This document shows, piece after piece, positions 22,068-35,579 of a stretch of 64,000 nucleotides of DNA (positions are counted from its first letter, which is position 1; each line of letters starts with the position of its first letter). The translations under genes and the position numbers were made by a program. Under the pieces are notes generated by a model. That model made no database searches. It saw nothing but the letters and a program-made list of their open reading frames with translations, and was not told the origin of the DNA. Source of the DNA: Timema cristinae (taxonomy: Eukaryota; Arthropoda; Insecta; Phasmatodea; Timematidae); contig JBCFYV010000012.1 in assembly GCA_039000515.1 (NCBI GenBank), positions 16,324,479 through 16,388,478 on the forward strand. The letters are read 5' to 3'.

Positions 22068-23060
22068 TTACTAGGAAATTTTTAGGTACTGGCTCTTTGT
22101 TAATACCGCCCTATGGAGTGTGTGTGTGGGTGTGTCTGTGTGTCAGAACAAATCAAACCTCATTTGTTAATGTATCTTTTCGGACGTTTATTAATGTTAT
22201 TGCATGTATTTAGTTTATTGTTAGTATGGATAAATACTGCCTATTCAGTCCTTGGGAAGAGCAGCCAACATCAAAAAGTCAAGATTCTCTTTTACACGAA
22301 GATAGCATAAGGGAGTACTTTTTATGAAAAGTTTATAAATAATAGCCTACTTATTTATCATTTGCCTGCTCAGCGATGGTGGAAATATTAATCTTAAATA
22401 TAAAATGACCCAAAATATAAAGCTTTGTATTTATTTTTATTTAGGAATTCATGAAGCATCGACATTTATCAAAATCTAAAGTTCGAATTTTTGACGATCA
22501 CAATACTTTCTTTCTCCAAGGGGTTGAGAAAGTAAAAACTCCAAAGAGCTTCTAGGGGCATCAATTTTTTTTTTAACTTAAAGACTACTTTAAATAAATT
22601 CTTAAGTCTTACGGCATTCGATTTTAAAAGTTTTCAGAGGAAGGCCTTTCTAAATAACTTATAGGGGCGTGTTACTACTCTATAATTATATAATATAATT
22701 TAAAATGTTATATATCTGTATGTGTGTTTAAATTAAAATCACATTTATGGGGGGTTCCAGCGTAAGAAGGGTGTCAAATATTCAATGGTTTTTGACATAA
22801 TATACTAATTCATTTTCTTTACTTTTTTCCTTTTAAGATAGGGTTAAAAAACACTGGTGTTGATACTGTGAGGGCTTTGGTAAACATCTAAGGTGTGAGA
22901 AATTTAATAAAGTAGTATTAATATCCTTGGACACGCATTTACTAGTCAACATCTAGATTATTAGACCGCTGTTTGGTGTCCAAGAGATGCCGTTCTTATG
23001 AGTGCATGCCGATGATGCACTAGAGTCTTTCTTGCATTCAGACTAATGTTTTCCGCTTAC
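21693..23060 (+). repeat. 1.1-kb dispersed repeat, copy 1, interrupted by a SINE
   Basis: It begins GCCGGTGTGGCAGGA and ends AATGTTTTCCGCTTAC. It is co-linear with 30,335-31,460 over about 1.1 kb once the SINE at 21,849-22,069 is excluded. No coding frame recognised; unclassified mobile repeat. Confidence 0.8.
21849..22069 (+). mobile_element. 5'-truncated family A SINE inserted in the 1.1-kb repeat
   Basis: It starts inside the SINE body (TTACCAAACCCTTCC) and ends with the AACGGGTAGTAAGACG motif and (TAA)n. ACTAGGA is duplicated at 21,842-21,848 and 22,070-22,076. The other repeat copy shows the empty site near 30,484. Confidence 0.85.
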
Positions 23061-25120
23061 ATCGGAACAGTATTACAAGCATTTAGCAATATTATTGTAT
23101 ATTGGTTCAATGAGTGCCAGGAAAACTTCTCAATTTTACATGATATTTCATTTTTTTAAATATTATCGATAGGTTTATCACACTTGCCACTAACGGACTA
23201 ATTTAATTGGATTGGTAAGACCGTAAGCCATATACAAAGATATATGTAAAAGTGACATGTTAAAATACTTCCAATATTATAATCAAAGTAGGCCTATACA
23301 AATAAGAATCACCATTAGTATGGAGAGAAGGTAGGAAAACCATTACAATAAATCACTTATCAAAAACAACCCTCAGTTCACCGAGCCAAGATTCCAACCT
23401 TTACATAATCGTCAACGACTATCGAAAGCTATCTGCTAATCACGCACTCACTCACTCTCACGCACTCGCTCACTCGCCTATTTGGCCACGCAGTCGCTCA
23501 GTCGCTCGTTCGCTCGCACACTTCTCAGTCTGGCCGAACCCTTATATTATTTGGGAAGTTAACCGCTCACTAGAAAGTCATTGTAAATAAAATCGTGTTA
23601 AAGCCATCCTCAAAATATTTGAAAATAAAAGAAAAATCACTCGCCAGTAGACTACCCTCGATTTGAAGACTAGTTTTAAAATTTAATTAATATTCCAGAG
23701 GTAGGCCTTACAAGATCTAAATATCAAGTTTGAACAAAATACATCAAACCAATTTGGATCTGTGGCGGGGGGACAGTCAGAAAGACAGAATTGTAAAATC
23801 TATTTTGTTGGATTTGGAAACACATATAACGTTAAGATTCTCATAATCTTGAAGTAAAAAATGATCACGATTAAAATACTTACCATTGATTTAATGAACT
23901 ATTCAAGGTAGCTTTATTTCGACATTCAATTCAACGCTAAAAATGATGCGTCAGTTTGTTGCTGTCCTTTTGCCATGACTAATAGTCCTTTATATTATTA
24001 TTTATTATTATTATTATTTATTATTATTATTATTGTCTGCAGTTGATATTATTTTCATTGTATGGATGAATCCAAAAATTTTTTTGTTTTTGTCTCTTAT
24101 TTCTGTGGTAAAAATTGAGAAACAAATACTAACTAGACATTAGATTAATTATTAATAAATATTATAGAAGCCCGAAAAATTGTGCTTGAAGCTACAAAGT
24201 ACGAAACTGATTGAAATTCTGACACTGTTGTTAGCACCTTGTGTGAAACATAAATAACAACCAGTTATTGACCAGTCTGTGACTCCAATCACCAACCATT
24301 CAAGTCACAGTTGAGTAGCTCCGTAGGAGAAGGCCTAACACTCCCAAGATACCCATTTGATAACAAATCGTTGGAGTCTTTTTTTTAATTCAATTTTTGA
24401 AAAAATGGTCATCAATAACAGAATTATCACCCCCAAAACCAGTATACAGTTTTATTTTTCATGTCAAACACACACAATACTCACATTTAGAACCAAATCG
24501 ATGGAGTAATTCTAAAAATATTTCAAGATTTTGAAAATCGGTCTTCAGTAAAACTACCCATAAACGAGTTTTTACCCGAAAACAAGTATATGGTGTTATT
24601 TGTCATGTAAAACACTCCCAAAATGCTTATTTGAAACCAAATTTTTATGCCATTTTAAAAATATTTCATGTATTCCAACAATTCATCATTAGTAAACTAC
24701 CCATAAACGAATGTTTGCACCAAAAACTAGTATACACTAATATTTGTCATGTCAAACACTTCCATGATACTAATTTGGAGCAAAATGGTATATTTTTTTA
24801 ATTATCTCAAGTTTTTGGAAAATCAGTTAGTAGTAAAATACCATCTTTTACCCCAAAAAACCGGTATACAGTATCATTTGACATGTTAAACATATTCAAG
24901 ACATACATTTTAAACAAAATCGTTGTATTAATTTTCGAAATCTTTTTAAATTTCTAAAATTTCCCATCAGTAAACTAACCTTCAACAATTTTTTTGTCCA
25001 AAAACCAATGCTAAAATGCTATTTGTCATGTAAAAAATATTTTAGATATGCATTTTTAAAAAATCGTTAAATTCATTTTCGAAAAATTTAGATAAAAAAA
25101 TCACTCATTTGATTTTTTAT
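23061..25120. other. AT-rich non-coding DNA
   Basis: No gene recognised. It shows repeated short blocks of the type ACCAGTATACAG...TTGTCATGT, spaced ~120-130 bp apart between 24,430 and 25,040. This suggests a decayed satellite or intronic array. Confidence 0.4.
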
Positions 25121-25364
25121 AACCGCGTCTTACTATCGATTCAGGCTATACGCCTAGGTATTAATTACGCTAATGGGCTAGGGATTAGGAAGGCTTTATT
25201 TTATAGAAACTGCACTGGCATTTTAGTGGAAGAATAGTAGAAAACCATTTAGGGAAAACCACCCTCAGTACATCCGATCGGGGTTGAACCCCGATCTCTC
25301 TGTCTTCAGCAGATTATTCCAACAGGAGATAAGTGCGTTAGCTCACGCGGCCACCGAAGCGGGT
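25121..25364 (-). mobile_element. tRNA-derived SINE, family B, diverged
   Basis: Tail GCGTCTTACTATCG, middle GAAGAATAGTAGAAAACC, and a minus-strand head with GGGGTTCAACCCCGAT and GCGGCCACCGAAGCGGG. Confidence 0.75.
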
Positions 25365-25671
25365 CACTTACTTGTTAACTATCCTTAATTCTAGGGCTAA
25401 AGTCAGAATTTAAAAAAATATTAGGAGGCATAACCCTATAAAATATAAATATTAAGTTTGAACAAAATCCATTGTAACTGCCTAAAAGTATTTAACACAT
25501 CACAATAATGGATTGTATATTATCCACCGTTCCTAAATATTTTCACTTTAAACCATCAAAAAACCACCACTATCAATTTTTTTTTCTACTTACCATGATC
25601 TTATCTAATGTGAAATTCATTTTGTTGACACGCACAACCTTATTACAATGCCCTAGCGATAGCGTGTCCAA

Positions 25672-25932
25672 ATGGCTTATTCAATTCTATCTACTCCTTC
25701 AAGTTTAGTGAAGACTTTAAGAGAAAGAAGGAATGAACGTCTTACGCAAGCTCTTGAAGCTCACAACCACAGTCAACTCTTCCAACAACAAGAAGTAAAC
25801 GTTGTGGGATTGACTCCCACCTATCTACTAAACTGGAACAACGCAACGCCCGGGGAAATAAGATTTCACCTTTCAGAACCTACCTTTGCCCTCTATATTG
25901 ATCCGTGTATAATTGATTGGGCAGTATACTGA
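25672..25932 (+). CDS. unrecognised 86-codon open frame
   Basis: This frame is less AT-rich than its surroundings, and its composition (LRERRNERLTQALEAHN, VVGLTPTYLLNWNNA) looks more protein-like than that of neighbouring chance frames. No family recognised, no splice sites identified, no repeats. It could be an exon, a mobile-element remnant or chance. Confidence 0.2.
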   Translation: MAYSILSTPSSLVKTLRERRNERLTQALEAHNHSQLFQQQEVNVVGLTPTYLLNWNNATPGEIRFHLSEPTFALYIDPCIIDWAVY

Positions 25933-26569
25933 ATTGAACTTATTATTCAATCAACGGCCAATTAAGACACACTGCTACGTTTGATTGGACTTGCCTGATG
26001 CTCAGCGCATAACTGATATCTGTGACTAGACGGAGAAACTCCTTTTGGAAATAATTATTCTGTTTCTGAGAGTTATATGGCTGACCCTTTCCTTGTCAAT
26101 TTATATAAGGTCAATTTAGAATTTAATAATTATATTTGTTTAGATGTAGCTTACTCACTCAGGGTATTGCATCACATTGGTGGGAAACGGTGCATACTTG
26201 AGTATGATATTTAGGTGATGATACGGCTCGTCGCTAATGTAATCCCTCTTAAGTAAATCTTTCAGATATGATGTTTGTGATGTTTTAGATCTAGGGAAAT
26301 ATCAAAAACACTACCCGTCCCCATAAAGAAATTACCAGGATTTATTTAGAAAAAAATGTAAAAGTACTGTATATGTCAAAATCAATCCAGTTAAAAAGGA
26401 AAAGTCAAAAGTAAAACTCACTTCCTATTCTCTTTGATGTAGTAACTCAACACAGCAATAATAAATTGAAGACGGAAACATTTTCCACTCTACATTCACA
26501 AAACCAATTTTCAAGAAATGCAATCTATTTCTGATATTTACTGGACCGTTGTCGCTCTTAATATGTGTA

Positions 26570-27060
26570 TAAATATGAAGATTTATTATAATTGAATAAA
26601 AACTACAATCGAAGAATGAGCGCAATTAATTGATTCGCTTAAGTGCGAGTGGAAGGCTTCGTATGCGTTGGTAGTTCTTGTCAGGTGGCAGAAAACTCAG
26701 CCCATACTGTTGGTGGAAAGGTAGCTTCAGGTAAAATGTATGTGTCGGTTAAATATTCCATAAACTTTGTTAATCGTTCATCAGTAGGTGTCATAGATAC
26801 CAGGTCAAAGAGAAAACAGTTTTCAATTTCGGACGGATCTAAGATAAGCAGAACAGAACACAATTTCACCCATTGTCCAACCTCATTTTTAGCCTTGTAA
26901 TCTTTGGACAAGCCTAACGTTTGGACCTTACTCCACCAAGCTTGAATCAAGTGAAAAAGTCACAAAAAACTTCAATGTTAGGCGAAATGCTCTGCACAGC
27001 ATTGTGAATGGCTTGCTAAAAGTCCACAACGATCTCACGACAATGTAAGGGCCTATAATT
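26570..27060 (-). pseudogene. MULE-type transposase relic
   Basis: Reading from about 27,055 downward, translated pieces match the order of a Mutator-like (MULE) transposase domain. First comes a VVDF...QAIHNAVQSI segment, then QAWWSKVQTLGLSKDYK, then LDPSEIENCF, then MTPTDERLTKFMEYLTDTYI and FPPTVWAEFSAT. Last, in another frame, is TRTTNAYEAFHSHL. The longest unbroken frame is 26,681-26,950. At least two frame changes and in-frame stops break it. MULE transposases cut and paste DNA elements with long inverted repeats and ~9-bp target duplications; no such repeats were identified here. The missing N-terminal part, including the first catalytic Asp region, is not visible upstream. Confidence 0.7.
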
Positions 27061-27299
27061 TTCTGAACAAAGTCCTCTAATTATTGCTTTGAAACATTTT
27101 GTGTGGGTTGCTTCTTATTTATTTTTCAAGAGGCATAAATCAAGAGGATATTCGATCCATTTATCCATAAAGAGTGAATAATTGAATACATATTTTGGAC
27201 AGTATTAAAATGTTTTATCAATATAAACAGTTTGTGAATCAGTTAAAATTTAAGGCTATGAGAAGTCCCAAAAATAATCAACTTAGTCACTGAGCTATT

Positions 27300-29186
27300 C
27301 ACAAGATTAAAATTCTTACCTCTCTTGTTTAGCGGATACATTTGAGTAACTGCAGTGTGAACTTCATTATTATTAGTAAGAAGTTTTGCGTCATACATAC
27401 ATTTTCTAATGTTTTGCTACATCGTTCTACCGTAAATCCTAGGTTTCATAAACGCGCGTTCTAATGATTTTTATTAGCGGTTCCCTAATGTTGAGCAACT
27501 CTACTGAAGTGATATGAAAAGATTGGGACGAACTGTGCTCACGGAAAACTTCTGGACGAGCTGTGCTCGTGCATGAAGTAAACACTTTCAACCTCGGGAC
27601 GAGTCGTGTTGCCTAGTTTTACTAATCTCCTGGGACGAGTCATGTAGCCCCCAATATTTGTGTAGGAAACTTAGCCTAATTACTTGCATGAGAACATGTG
27701 TTAAGTCTTAAAATTAATGTAATCACAATTTGGTGTCCTTAGGAAACAGTATGTATAGTTTATAGCATCATAATTTATAAACGGTAGTGTCCTAAAGCTT
27801 TATATTATTCCAATGGCAGTTGAGGCCTAGGTAATATTGTTTTGTAGCATTATGGCTCTACCATTACCAATATTTGTGGATTTGACAACTATTATGCCGT
27901 GGGAGAGTTAGGATAGCTCTAATAGAGTTATTGAGGATAGTTGGGTCCAAATGTATATTGTTTCGCACCCTCAGTGCCGCGACTAGATTTAAAGGGGATT
28001 TATCCACCCTGTATTTTCTTAGCCTGTCGGCTGTTGTGTGTCCCAGTATGGGCCTTAAGTGTTTTTAAGTAATAAGCATTGTTGAGGCATTCTTACTTGG
28101 GGTTGGTTATGTTACTCAATTTCCAATAGGAGATTTCCTTCATCTCTAAAGTGAATTGCTTGTACAGCATGTGTATTTCTACTAAAGTCCCTTTTGGGTA
28201 TTAAGATATCATTTTGATACCATTGATTTAAATACTCCTAGAGATTTATTATTTTTACTAATTATATATTGCTTGACTAGAATAATTAATATTGTTTTTT
28301 ATTAATGTTATCACTTCTACCGGACCATTCAATGGACGCGAGCAACTAGTTCTCTGTTCCGTTATCAACACGAAAATAATTTTATAAATTGGTTATAAAC
28401 TTACATTGTTTATTTAAATTTATTTTAAATAAAATAATTGAAATTGACTTTCCCTAATTGTATCTCTCTGTTACCTTGCCCAATTTAAGTGTTCCTTCAC
28501 TACATTCTTTTTTTTTTGGGGGGGGGGGGGAGGGGATTGAACGGTATAACATCTGGATATGTGAAAGAGTGAGTTGTCTTTTTAAAGATAATCAAGGATC
28601 ACTTATTCGGTCATCCCTGATCTTTATTTGGATTGAGAGTGACCGTAAGTGCCTGCCACGCCTCTCGTGACTTGTGTCAAAAACGTCACTAGTGAGTGCG
28701 GGTATATCAACAACAATTTTTTTTAAATTAAATTATTTTATTTAAAATAATGTTTGAATAGACATCGTAAGTTTTAACCAAGTCCTAAGATGAATTAATT
28801 AAAATGGGGAGATTTCCTTTTTGTTCATTGATGAATGAAAAATAATAGGCTACCCACACCAAAATTAACATGACCTTGCAATATACAGAATTGTCGTGAT
28901 GGGGAGTTCTATAAATGTTATTAAATATTCATATTAATATTTAATTTAAAATATATAGTAATATTTAATTAATATGTATACTAATATTTAATTTTATATT
29001 CAATTAAATACTTATATTTATATTCAAATTTAATTTAATGTCAAATTAAATTAGTCTTTGTTATATTTATGATAACCATTTAAACAAGCATAATATGTCG
29101 CTGCAGATTATCTGCAGCTTATCTTTCCTTTTCCTGACTTTCTTAGGTGAGAAAATTGAAGTAGACCATGCAGCAACCTGATTAAG
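27300..29186. other. AT-rich non-coding DNA
   Basis: No gene recognised. GGGACGA(A/G)(C/T).GTG recurs four times at 27,520-27,650, and a poly-T/poly-G tract lies at 28,508-28,530. Confidence 0.4.
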
Positions 29187-29425
29187 TGGCCGTATGGTCT
29201 AGGGCGTCACTCTCGTGTGACTGTCGAGGACATGAAGATCGAGATTCGAATCCTGTTCCGGTGTATTGAGGGTGGTTTATCCCAAATGGTTGTCTTCTCT
29301 TCCTCCAAGAAAATGTGGGTGTATTTCCTTTAAATTTACCTTCTTCATACCTTGCTCATTAGTGAAATTAATACATATATGTACAAATTTAACAGGTAGG
29401 AATAAGTAGTGCTAAAGAAAGCTGT
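29187..29425 (+). mobile_element. tRNA-derived SINE, family C
   Basis: Head with TATGGTCTAGGGCGTCAC and GAGATTCGAATCCTG. The body resembles family B (GAAAATGTGGGTGTATTTCC). It ends ACAGGTAGGAATAAGTAGTG, a diverged form of the tail shared by families A and B. Confidence 0.65.
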
Positions 29426-30012
29426 GATACTGTTAGCACAGTTTTAAAATTGGTATTCATTGCTTAAAAAAACTATTAAACAGCCAATGTTTCCCCTAAA
29501 CTGACGCTCCTTGTTTCAGCCCTTAGAATAATTTTCGCCCAAATCCTAATCACACACTAGTGCCTCCATTAATTTATTTAAATAACATTAATGTTATGCT
29601 ATCTTGAAAAAATATGACACAGTCCACAGTAACTACAGTGGCTAAGGTCTGTCTATTAAATATTTTATTTTTAAATACTGGTGAAACATAATGCTTTATT
29701 ATATTATGATAGCTACCAATAAGAGCTAAGTGTTTTTTAATCACTATTAATGTCACCGAGAATGAAATTAAAGTTGTCAAAAATTATGTAGCAAGGAAAA
29801 AACAACTGTGTTACACGTTTGTCAAAACCAGCATAATTTTAAATATAATTTTTTAGTGATTTAAACCAACTTTATTTCTAATTCGCCCTTTAAAATATGC
29901 TATTAGTTATTGCCATATTTTTAAAGTTTTTATTGTTGATTTAGATAATATAGCAGAGGAATATGTATATTTGCTTGTTGTATTGCAGGCTGAGGTATTC
30001 AGAAGTTGCTAA

Positions 30013-32178
30013 TAGTGGTGGCTCGTGTATAAGCACTGCGGAACTGCAGCGCCCCCTATTTCCACTTGATATTATCGATAAATTTAATATAATGAGACCT
30101 TTTTCTTTAATTCTTTCTTTATTTTTGTAGTACAATATATATTCCTTAAGCTTAATGTCGGTACTTCAGTAGCCATCTCCCAGTTTATGAAAAAGATACA
30201 AATATGTTTGTATGGAACTGTGCGCCTCACAGTGCCAGCAACGTGGTGTTTGACTGTTGTGCGCATGCGCACATAGGAGGGGGTGGGAGGAAGGTGGGAC
30301 TACTAGGTAGATAGAGAACTGTTGTTCTCGCATTGCCGGTGTGGCAGGAAATCTTTAGACTAGGAAATTTTTAGGTAGTGGTTCTTTGTCAATGCTGCCC
30401 ATTTTGTTTTTTTAATTTCTTTGTCAACATCACTTTTTTAATTTCTTTGTAAACGCCCTCTGAAGTTTTTAGGAAATCTTTAGACTAGGAAATTTTTAGG
30501 CAGTGGCACCCTTAGGAAGTGTGTGTGTCTGTGTGTCAGAACAAATAAAAACTCATTTGTTAGTGTATCTTTTCGGACGTTTATTAATTTGAGTCGTGTA
30601 TTTATTTATTGTTAGTATGGATAAATACTGCTATTCAGTCCTTGGGAAGAGTAGCCAACATCAATGTTCAAGATTCTCTTTTACACGAAGATAGCTGGAT
30701 GGAGTATTTTTATGAAAGTTTATAAATAATAACCTACTTATTTATTATTTACGTGCTCAGCGATGGTGGAATATTAATCTTAAATATAAAATGACCCAAA
30801 ATGTAAAGCTTTGTATTTATTTTTATTTAGTAAGTCATGAAGCGTCGATATTTATCAAAATCTAAAGTTCGAATTTTTGACGATCACAATACTCTCTCTC
30901 TCCAAGGGTTTGAGAAAGTAAAAACTCCAATGAGCTTCTAGGGCCGTCCATTATTTTTAAAGTTAAGAATTTATTTAGAGTAGTCTTTAAGTCTTACGGC
31001 ATTCGATTTTAAAAATATTTCAGAGGAAGTCTTTTCTAAATAACTTATAGAGGCGTGTGACTAAATAATTATATAGTATAATTTAAAATGTTATATATTT
31101 TTATGTGTGTTTAAACTTAAATCACATTTATGGGGGTGCCAGAGTAAAAAAGGTGTCAAATATTCAAAGGCTTTTGACATAATATGCTAATTAATTGTCT
31201 TTCTTTTTTCCCTTTTAAGATATGATTAAAAAAAATATTGGTATTGACATTGTGAGGGTTTTGGTAAATATCTAAGGTGTGAGAGATTTAATAGAGAAGT
31301 ATTAATATTCTTGGACACGAATTTTCTAGTCAACATTGGAATTATTAGACCGTTGTTCGGTGTCAAAGAGATGCCGTTCTTTTGAGTTCATGCCGATGCT
31401 GCACTAGAGTCTTTCTTGCATTCAGACTAATAATATCTTGTACTAATGTTTTCCGCTTACACGGCTCTGTCAGCTAGAGAGAGAACTGTTGCTATCACAG
31501 TGCCGGCTCTGGCGTGATGGTGGAAGGAAGGGTTATTTTTTACTCAGCGTGTGTTGGGCTTAAAAACCATGTACCATATTCTTGAATGTGATAAAAGCGT
31601 AGAAGAGTGTAGATTAGATTATTATTCTGCTTCCAGCTATTCTATTTGATTTTTTTTTTCAGTTATTTTATTTAAAAGAAAACTTGAACCATTTCCTTGC
31701 ATCCTCAAGAAATAAGTTATGTGACTGTAAATGAACTTCAACAGCTTAAGTTTTCACAGCTATCTCTTCATGAGAAAGTTACAGTTAAGAAAAGAGGTCA
31801 TTCAACACCTGATATTCTAATATCTCAGCCAGGCAAAAGCAACACAAGAAATATATTGTAGCTTTAATTCTGAATGGTACCAACGGAAAAGTTGGCTTTG
31901 CTTCTCATCCAGAGGTCAAGGAGAAAATTATTGAACGTTTTGCGCAAATTAAAACAAGAAGAATGGATTTCATTTTTAAATTAATAGATCAATCTTGAAC
32001 TGTAACAATTTAAGTTAATATAGGTAAAAAAAGTTTGGTTTTTTTTGTTAATATTTTATAAAGTTCTTGAATAAATTTTATTTTTATACATGTTTTTTTC
32101 TTTTTACACAATTTTAAAACAAAGGCTAAAAATCTCTGGAGCAGTACCCCCACTAATTTTAGCTATGAGCCGCCACTG
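30013..32178 (+). mobile_element. hAT DNA transposon relic, 2.17 kb, with perfect 8-bp target duplication
   Basis: Terminal inverted repeats TAGTGGTGGCTC (30,013) and GAGCCGCCACTG (ending 32,178) match the CAGTGGCGGCTC class. GTTGCTAA is duplicated exactly at 30,005-30,012 and 32,179-32,186. An internal fragment at 31,690-31,930 encodes RGHSTPDILISQPGKS and, one frame over, FNSEWYQRKSWLC. These resemble the TTF-type zinc-finger region that precedes hAT transposases. The catalytic domain is absent. A 1.1-kb repeat (30,335-31,460) is nested inside. Confidence 0.88.
30335..31460 (+). repeat. 1.1-kb dispersed repeat, copy 2, nested in hAT element
   Basis: Co-linear with 21,693-23,060 and lacking the SINE. 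It is flanked by a diverged duplicated segment (AGAGAACTGTTGTTCTCGC near 30,313 and AGAGAACTGTTGCTATCAC near 31,480), which may be part of the hAT sequence. Confidence 0.8.
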
Positions 32179-32186
32179 GTTGCTAA

Positions 32187-33720
32187 GTTTATCATAATGG
32201 TGTAGTATAGGTACAGTCAGTACTTACCTATGACATAACGTCCACCAGAGGTTCATAGCTCTTCTGACCCAACAGAATTAATACACATTCATGTGACTCA
32301 TAAAAATAGGTAGTACTGCCATCAAACGTGTCTTCTCATAGTTACGTGTCTACCGATATGATTCTTAGAGAGTAACGGATTCTTCTGTGACACGTCCTTG
32401 AAGATACTGTGCACACAACAATGACTTGCGAACAGAATTGATAGAATAGTTTTATTGTTCGAACAGGATTGATAGTAACATTTTTTCTACCAAATAATGA
32501 TGAGCCTAGCCGTTCATTAAACTAATAAGAGATGAGATCATTACTTGAAAGAATATTTGGTATAAAAAGTGGCACGAGATTTGAAAAGTGCATAGTTCTC
32601 TAGTGTATTCAGGAAACATCTCTAAATCTTCCTCAATGTTTCTCGAAGTAAGTACGAACTTAGCGGACTTGAGCTTTTAAAGTGGGTTACTAGCCAGTTA
32701 AATTGTTACTGAAGTAATACTAAATATTTCTTAGTTAAATAATTTGTAAATTCACACAAAAACAACTGATTGCACATTTTGAAATGTTCTTGACACATTA
32801 AAAAAGCTTTCAATTATTTGAAAACTTACTCGTAAATATTAACAGTTTATTTTGTTGGATGCAATTTAACATTTTTTTAAAATTTATGGTACAGAAATTT
32901 TAGTTCGCCATTGAATGGCTAGTGGTTTTTATTTAAGGTTTAAACTCAATAAAATTATTTAGTCAGATCTAGAGTTTTTAAATTGTAACTAACATAGACT
33001 TTAAAAACTTAAGTCAAAAATAAATATAAGTCTCTATGCACATTATTGTTTTAAAAAATATAGTAATTATATAGTCATGGCTTACTTACTATTGCAAAGT
33101 ATATTTTATTATAATTAGGTCTTAGCTGTTATTATGTTTGGGTGATTCAACTTGTAGTTTCAAAAAATATATATATATATATTATTATATATCTTTAAAT
33201 TGCATTTCAAGGTTTACTTTACATTTTGAAATATTACTATTATTTTTTGAAAATATTTGCTGGACAAACGAAGTGGTTTAGGGAAGGATCAACAAGAGTA
33301 TAATTTAGTAGTTTATATTATCAGTAAGGGCGTCTTTGAAAATAGTGGCCCTCTAAAAGCGAATTGATCTTTTTATATAAAATATGGATATTTGCAGTCT
33401 TAGTGAAAGTTTTACTTCTTATTTTCTAATAGTTCACTGATGATGTAATCGACGAACATAGATAGGGGTGAATGATGAACATAACTCACGGCAACAACAT
33501 TAGAAAAAAAAAAAAGCTGTGTAAAAGGCTTATCATTTTATTGTAATATGCCCAATGTAATATACGACCATTGGGGGGAGGGAAGTGGGAGAGGGAATGT
33601 TTTAAATCCCCTAATTTCTAATATATTTGTATTGGCATTTTATTTCACGTCTGGGATTTATGTATTTAACTACATTAATCAGGTAGGAATGAGCAAAGTG
33701 TAATTTAGTTTAAGTTTACT
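32187..33720. other. AT-rich non-coding DNA
   Basis: No gene, RNA or named repeat recognised. Confidence 0.4.
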
Positions 33721-33971
33721 AATAATACTTAGCACCGCGTCTTCCTACCCGTTCGGGTTATATGCTTTAAGTACTAATTACTCTAATGGATTAGGAATTG
33801 GGAAGGTTGAATTAGAGGAAGTGAACCCGCATTTGCGTGGAGGGAGAGTGGAAAACCATTTAGGAAAAACCACCCAGTTCACCCAACCGAGATTCGAACC
33901 TCGATCTCCCCGTCCTCAGCAGTCGGGCTCAACACGACAAGCGCGTTAGCCAACTACGCCACCGAGGCGGG
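33721..33971 (-). mobile_element. tRNA-derived SINE, family B, best-preserved copy with target duplication
   Basis: Minus-strand head GGCGTAGTTGGCTAACGCGC and GAGGTTCGAATCTCGG. The body has TTGCGTGGAGGGAGAGTGG on the plus strand, and the tail is CCGCGTCTTCCTACCCG. A perfect 10-bp target duplication, TAAGTTTACT, lies at 33,711-33,720 and 33,972-33,981. Confidence 0.92.
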
Positions 33972-33981
33972 TAAGTTTACT

Positions 33982-35026
33982 AACATTTGCGTAAAGGAAT
34001 AGGGCAAAATAATTTAGGAAAACCACCCTGTAGGGATTCATAGGCCACCAACCACAAAACAAAATTAGATGAGCTTGAAATTTAGTTTACGCTAACGAGT
34101 GTGGGTATTATTTTACTAAAACAATCACTATAATTAACGAATATCTTCAAAATATAATATCGTACGATGTCTTTAAAGAGGGAAGATCCTCCTGGATAAA
34201 AAAACATGTTAAGTTTGAATACAAAATAAAATAATTTACAATATGTTCATTTTTTTTTTACTTTTTTTTAAAGAACATGGATGGACATAAGTAACTTGAA
34301 AAATTCAAAAGTTATTTTAATGACTTAGAGTACTATGATTATCTGTTCTGAATTTTACTTAAATAATTTGATAAAATAGAATTTTTCAACGATCATTGTC
34401 AGACAGAGCTGGATATGTATCTATGATGGGGTATACTTATGTCTTGATCTAATATGTGACCCTGGTAGTTAAAAAAGTGTTGAAAACGGTTCTCTAAGAA
34501 GCTGAGAAGATCAATTTCAAACTAAGAGATGAAGGGTTTTAAGCATTTATGAGCCTAATATTAACCTCATTATAATGTTTAACTACAAAGAGGTAAATTA
34601 ACTATGATAAGAGATACAGCTAGACGATCAGGTTTCATTTCCTGTTTGAATTACTTTTTCTATGTTTATATTATTGAAGCTGTTGCTGCTATGAATTTAG
34701 CAAGGCTATCCTAGCCAATGAGGAAGAATACAAAAATAAATTATTATTATTATTATTATTACTATTACTTCTACGTAGCTATGTGGGCTAAGCCCCCAAA
34801 ATATTCTCCCTTCCTCTAGGTATAGTAATGAGTAGTAGTCTACAAAAGAGGACAGTGAAAGCTAAGACAAAGTGAAACTATCTGTTCTTATATACTCTAC
34901 TAGGAACGAACCTTGATATCTCAAGTTAGAATTTGATACAACCGTCGCATGGTCAACATTTTCTTGCTATGTGTAAACTATTTCAAAGATAATATACCAA
35001 ATTAGTGTCAGAGTATATTGCATAGG
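33982..35026. other. AT-rich non-coding DNA
   Basis: Nothing recognised apart from a TTATTA microsatellite near 34,740. Confidence 0.4.
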
Positions 35027-35579
35027 GGTGACCTGGTGGTCTAGGGTAAGGTGTCAGACTTCTATGCTGGCGGCCGGGGTTCAATCCTCGGTCCCGGCAC
35101 AGATTTATCTGATTACCAAACCCTTCCTTCACCTCTGACAAGACATCTTGTGAATGTGGGGAATGCCAGGCCGCCACCGTGGTTCGGATTTCACGTTAAA
35201 CTGTAGGTCCTTAGGTGACCTGGTGGTCTAGGGTAAGGTGTCAGACTTCTGTGCTGGCGGCCGGGGTTCAATCCTCGATCCCGGCACAGATTTATCTGAT
35301 TTCCAAACCCTTCCTTCACCTCTGACGAGACATCTTGTGAATGTGGGGAATGCCAGGCCGCCACCGTGGTTCGGATTCCACGTTATACTGTAGGTCCTCC
35401 ATTTCATCTCACAATCACCCTACCCATTACACATTAGCGTAAGTGCGTATAACCCAAACGGGTAGTAAGACGCGGTGCTAATAATAATAATGTAGGTCCT
35501 TCATTTCATCTCACAACCACCCTACCATTACACATTAGCGTAAGTGCGTATAACCCAAACGGGTAGTAAGACGCGGTGC

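Noticed and set aside
35000..35110. Possible true tRNA genes (A and B boxes)
   Set aside because: The heads lack convincing acceptor pairing and are followed by SINE bodies, shared tails and (TAA)n; they are SINEs.
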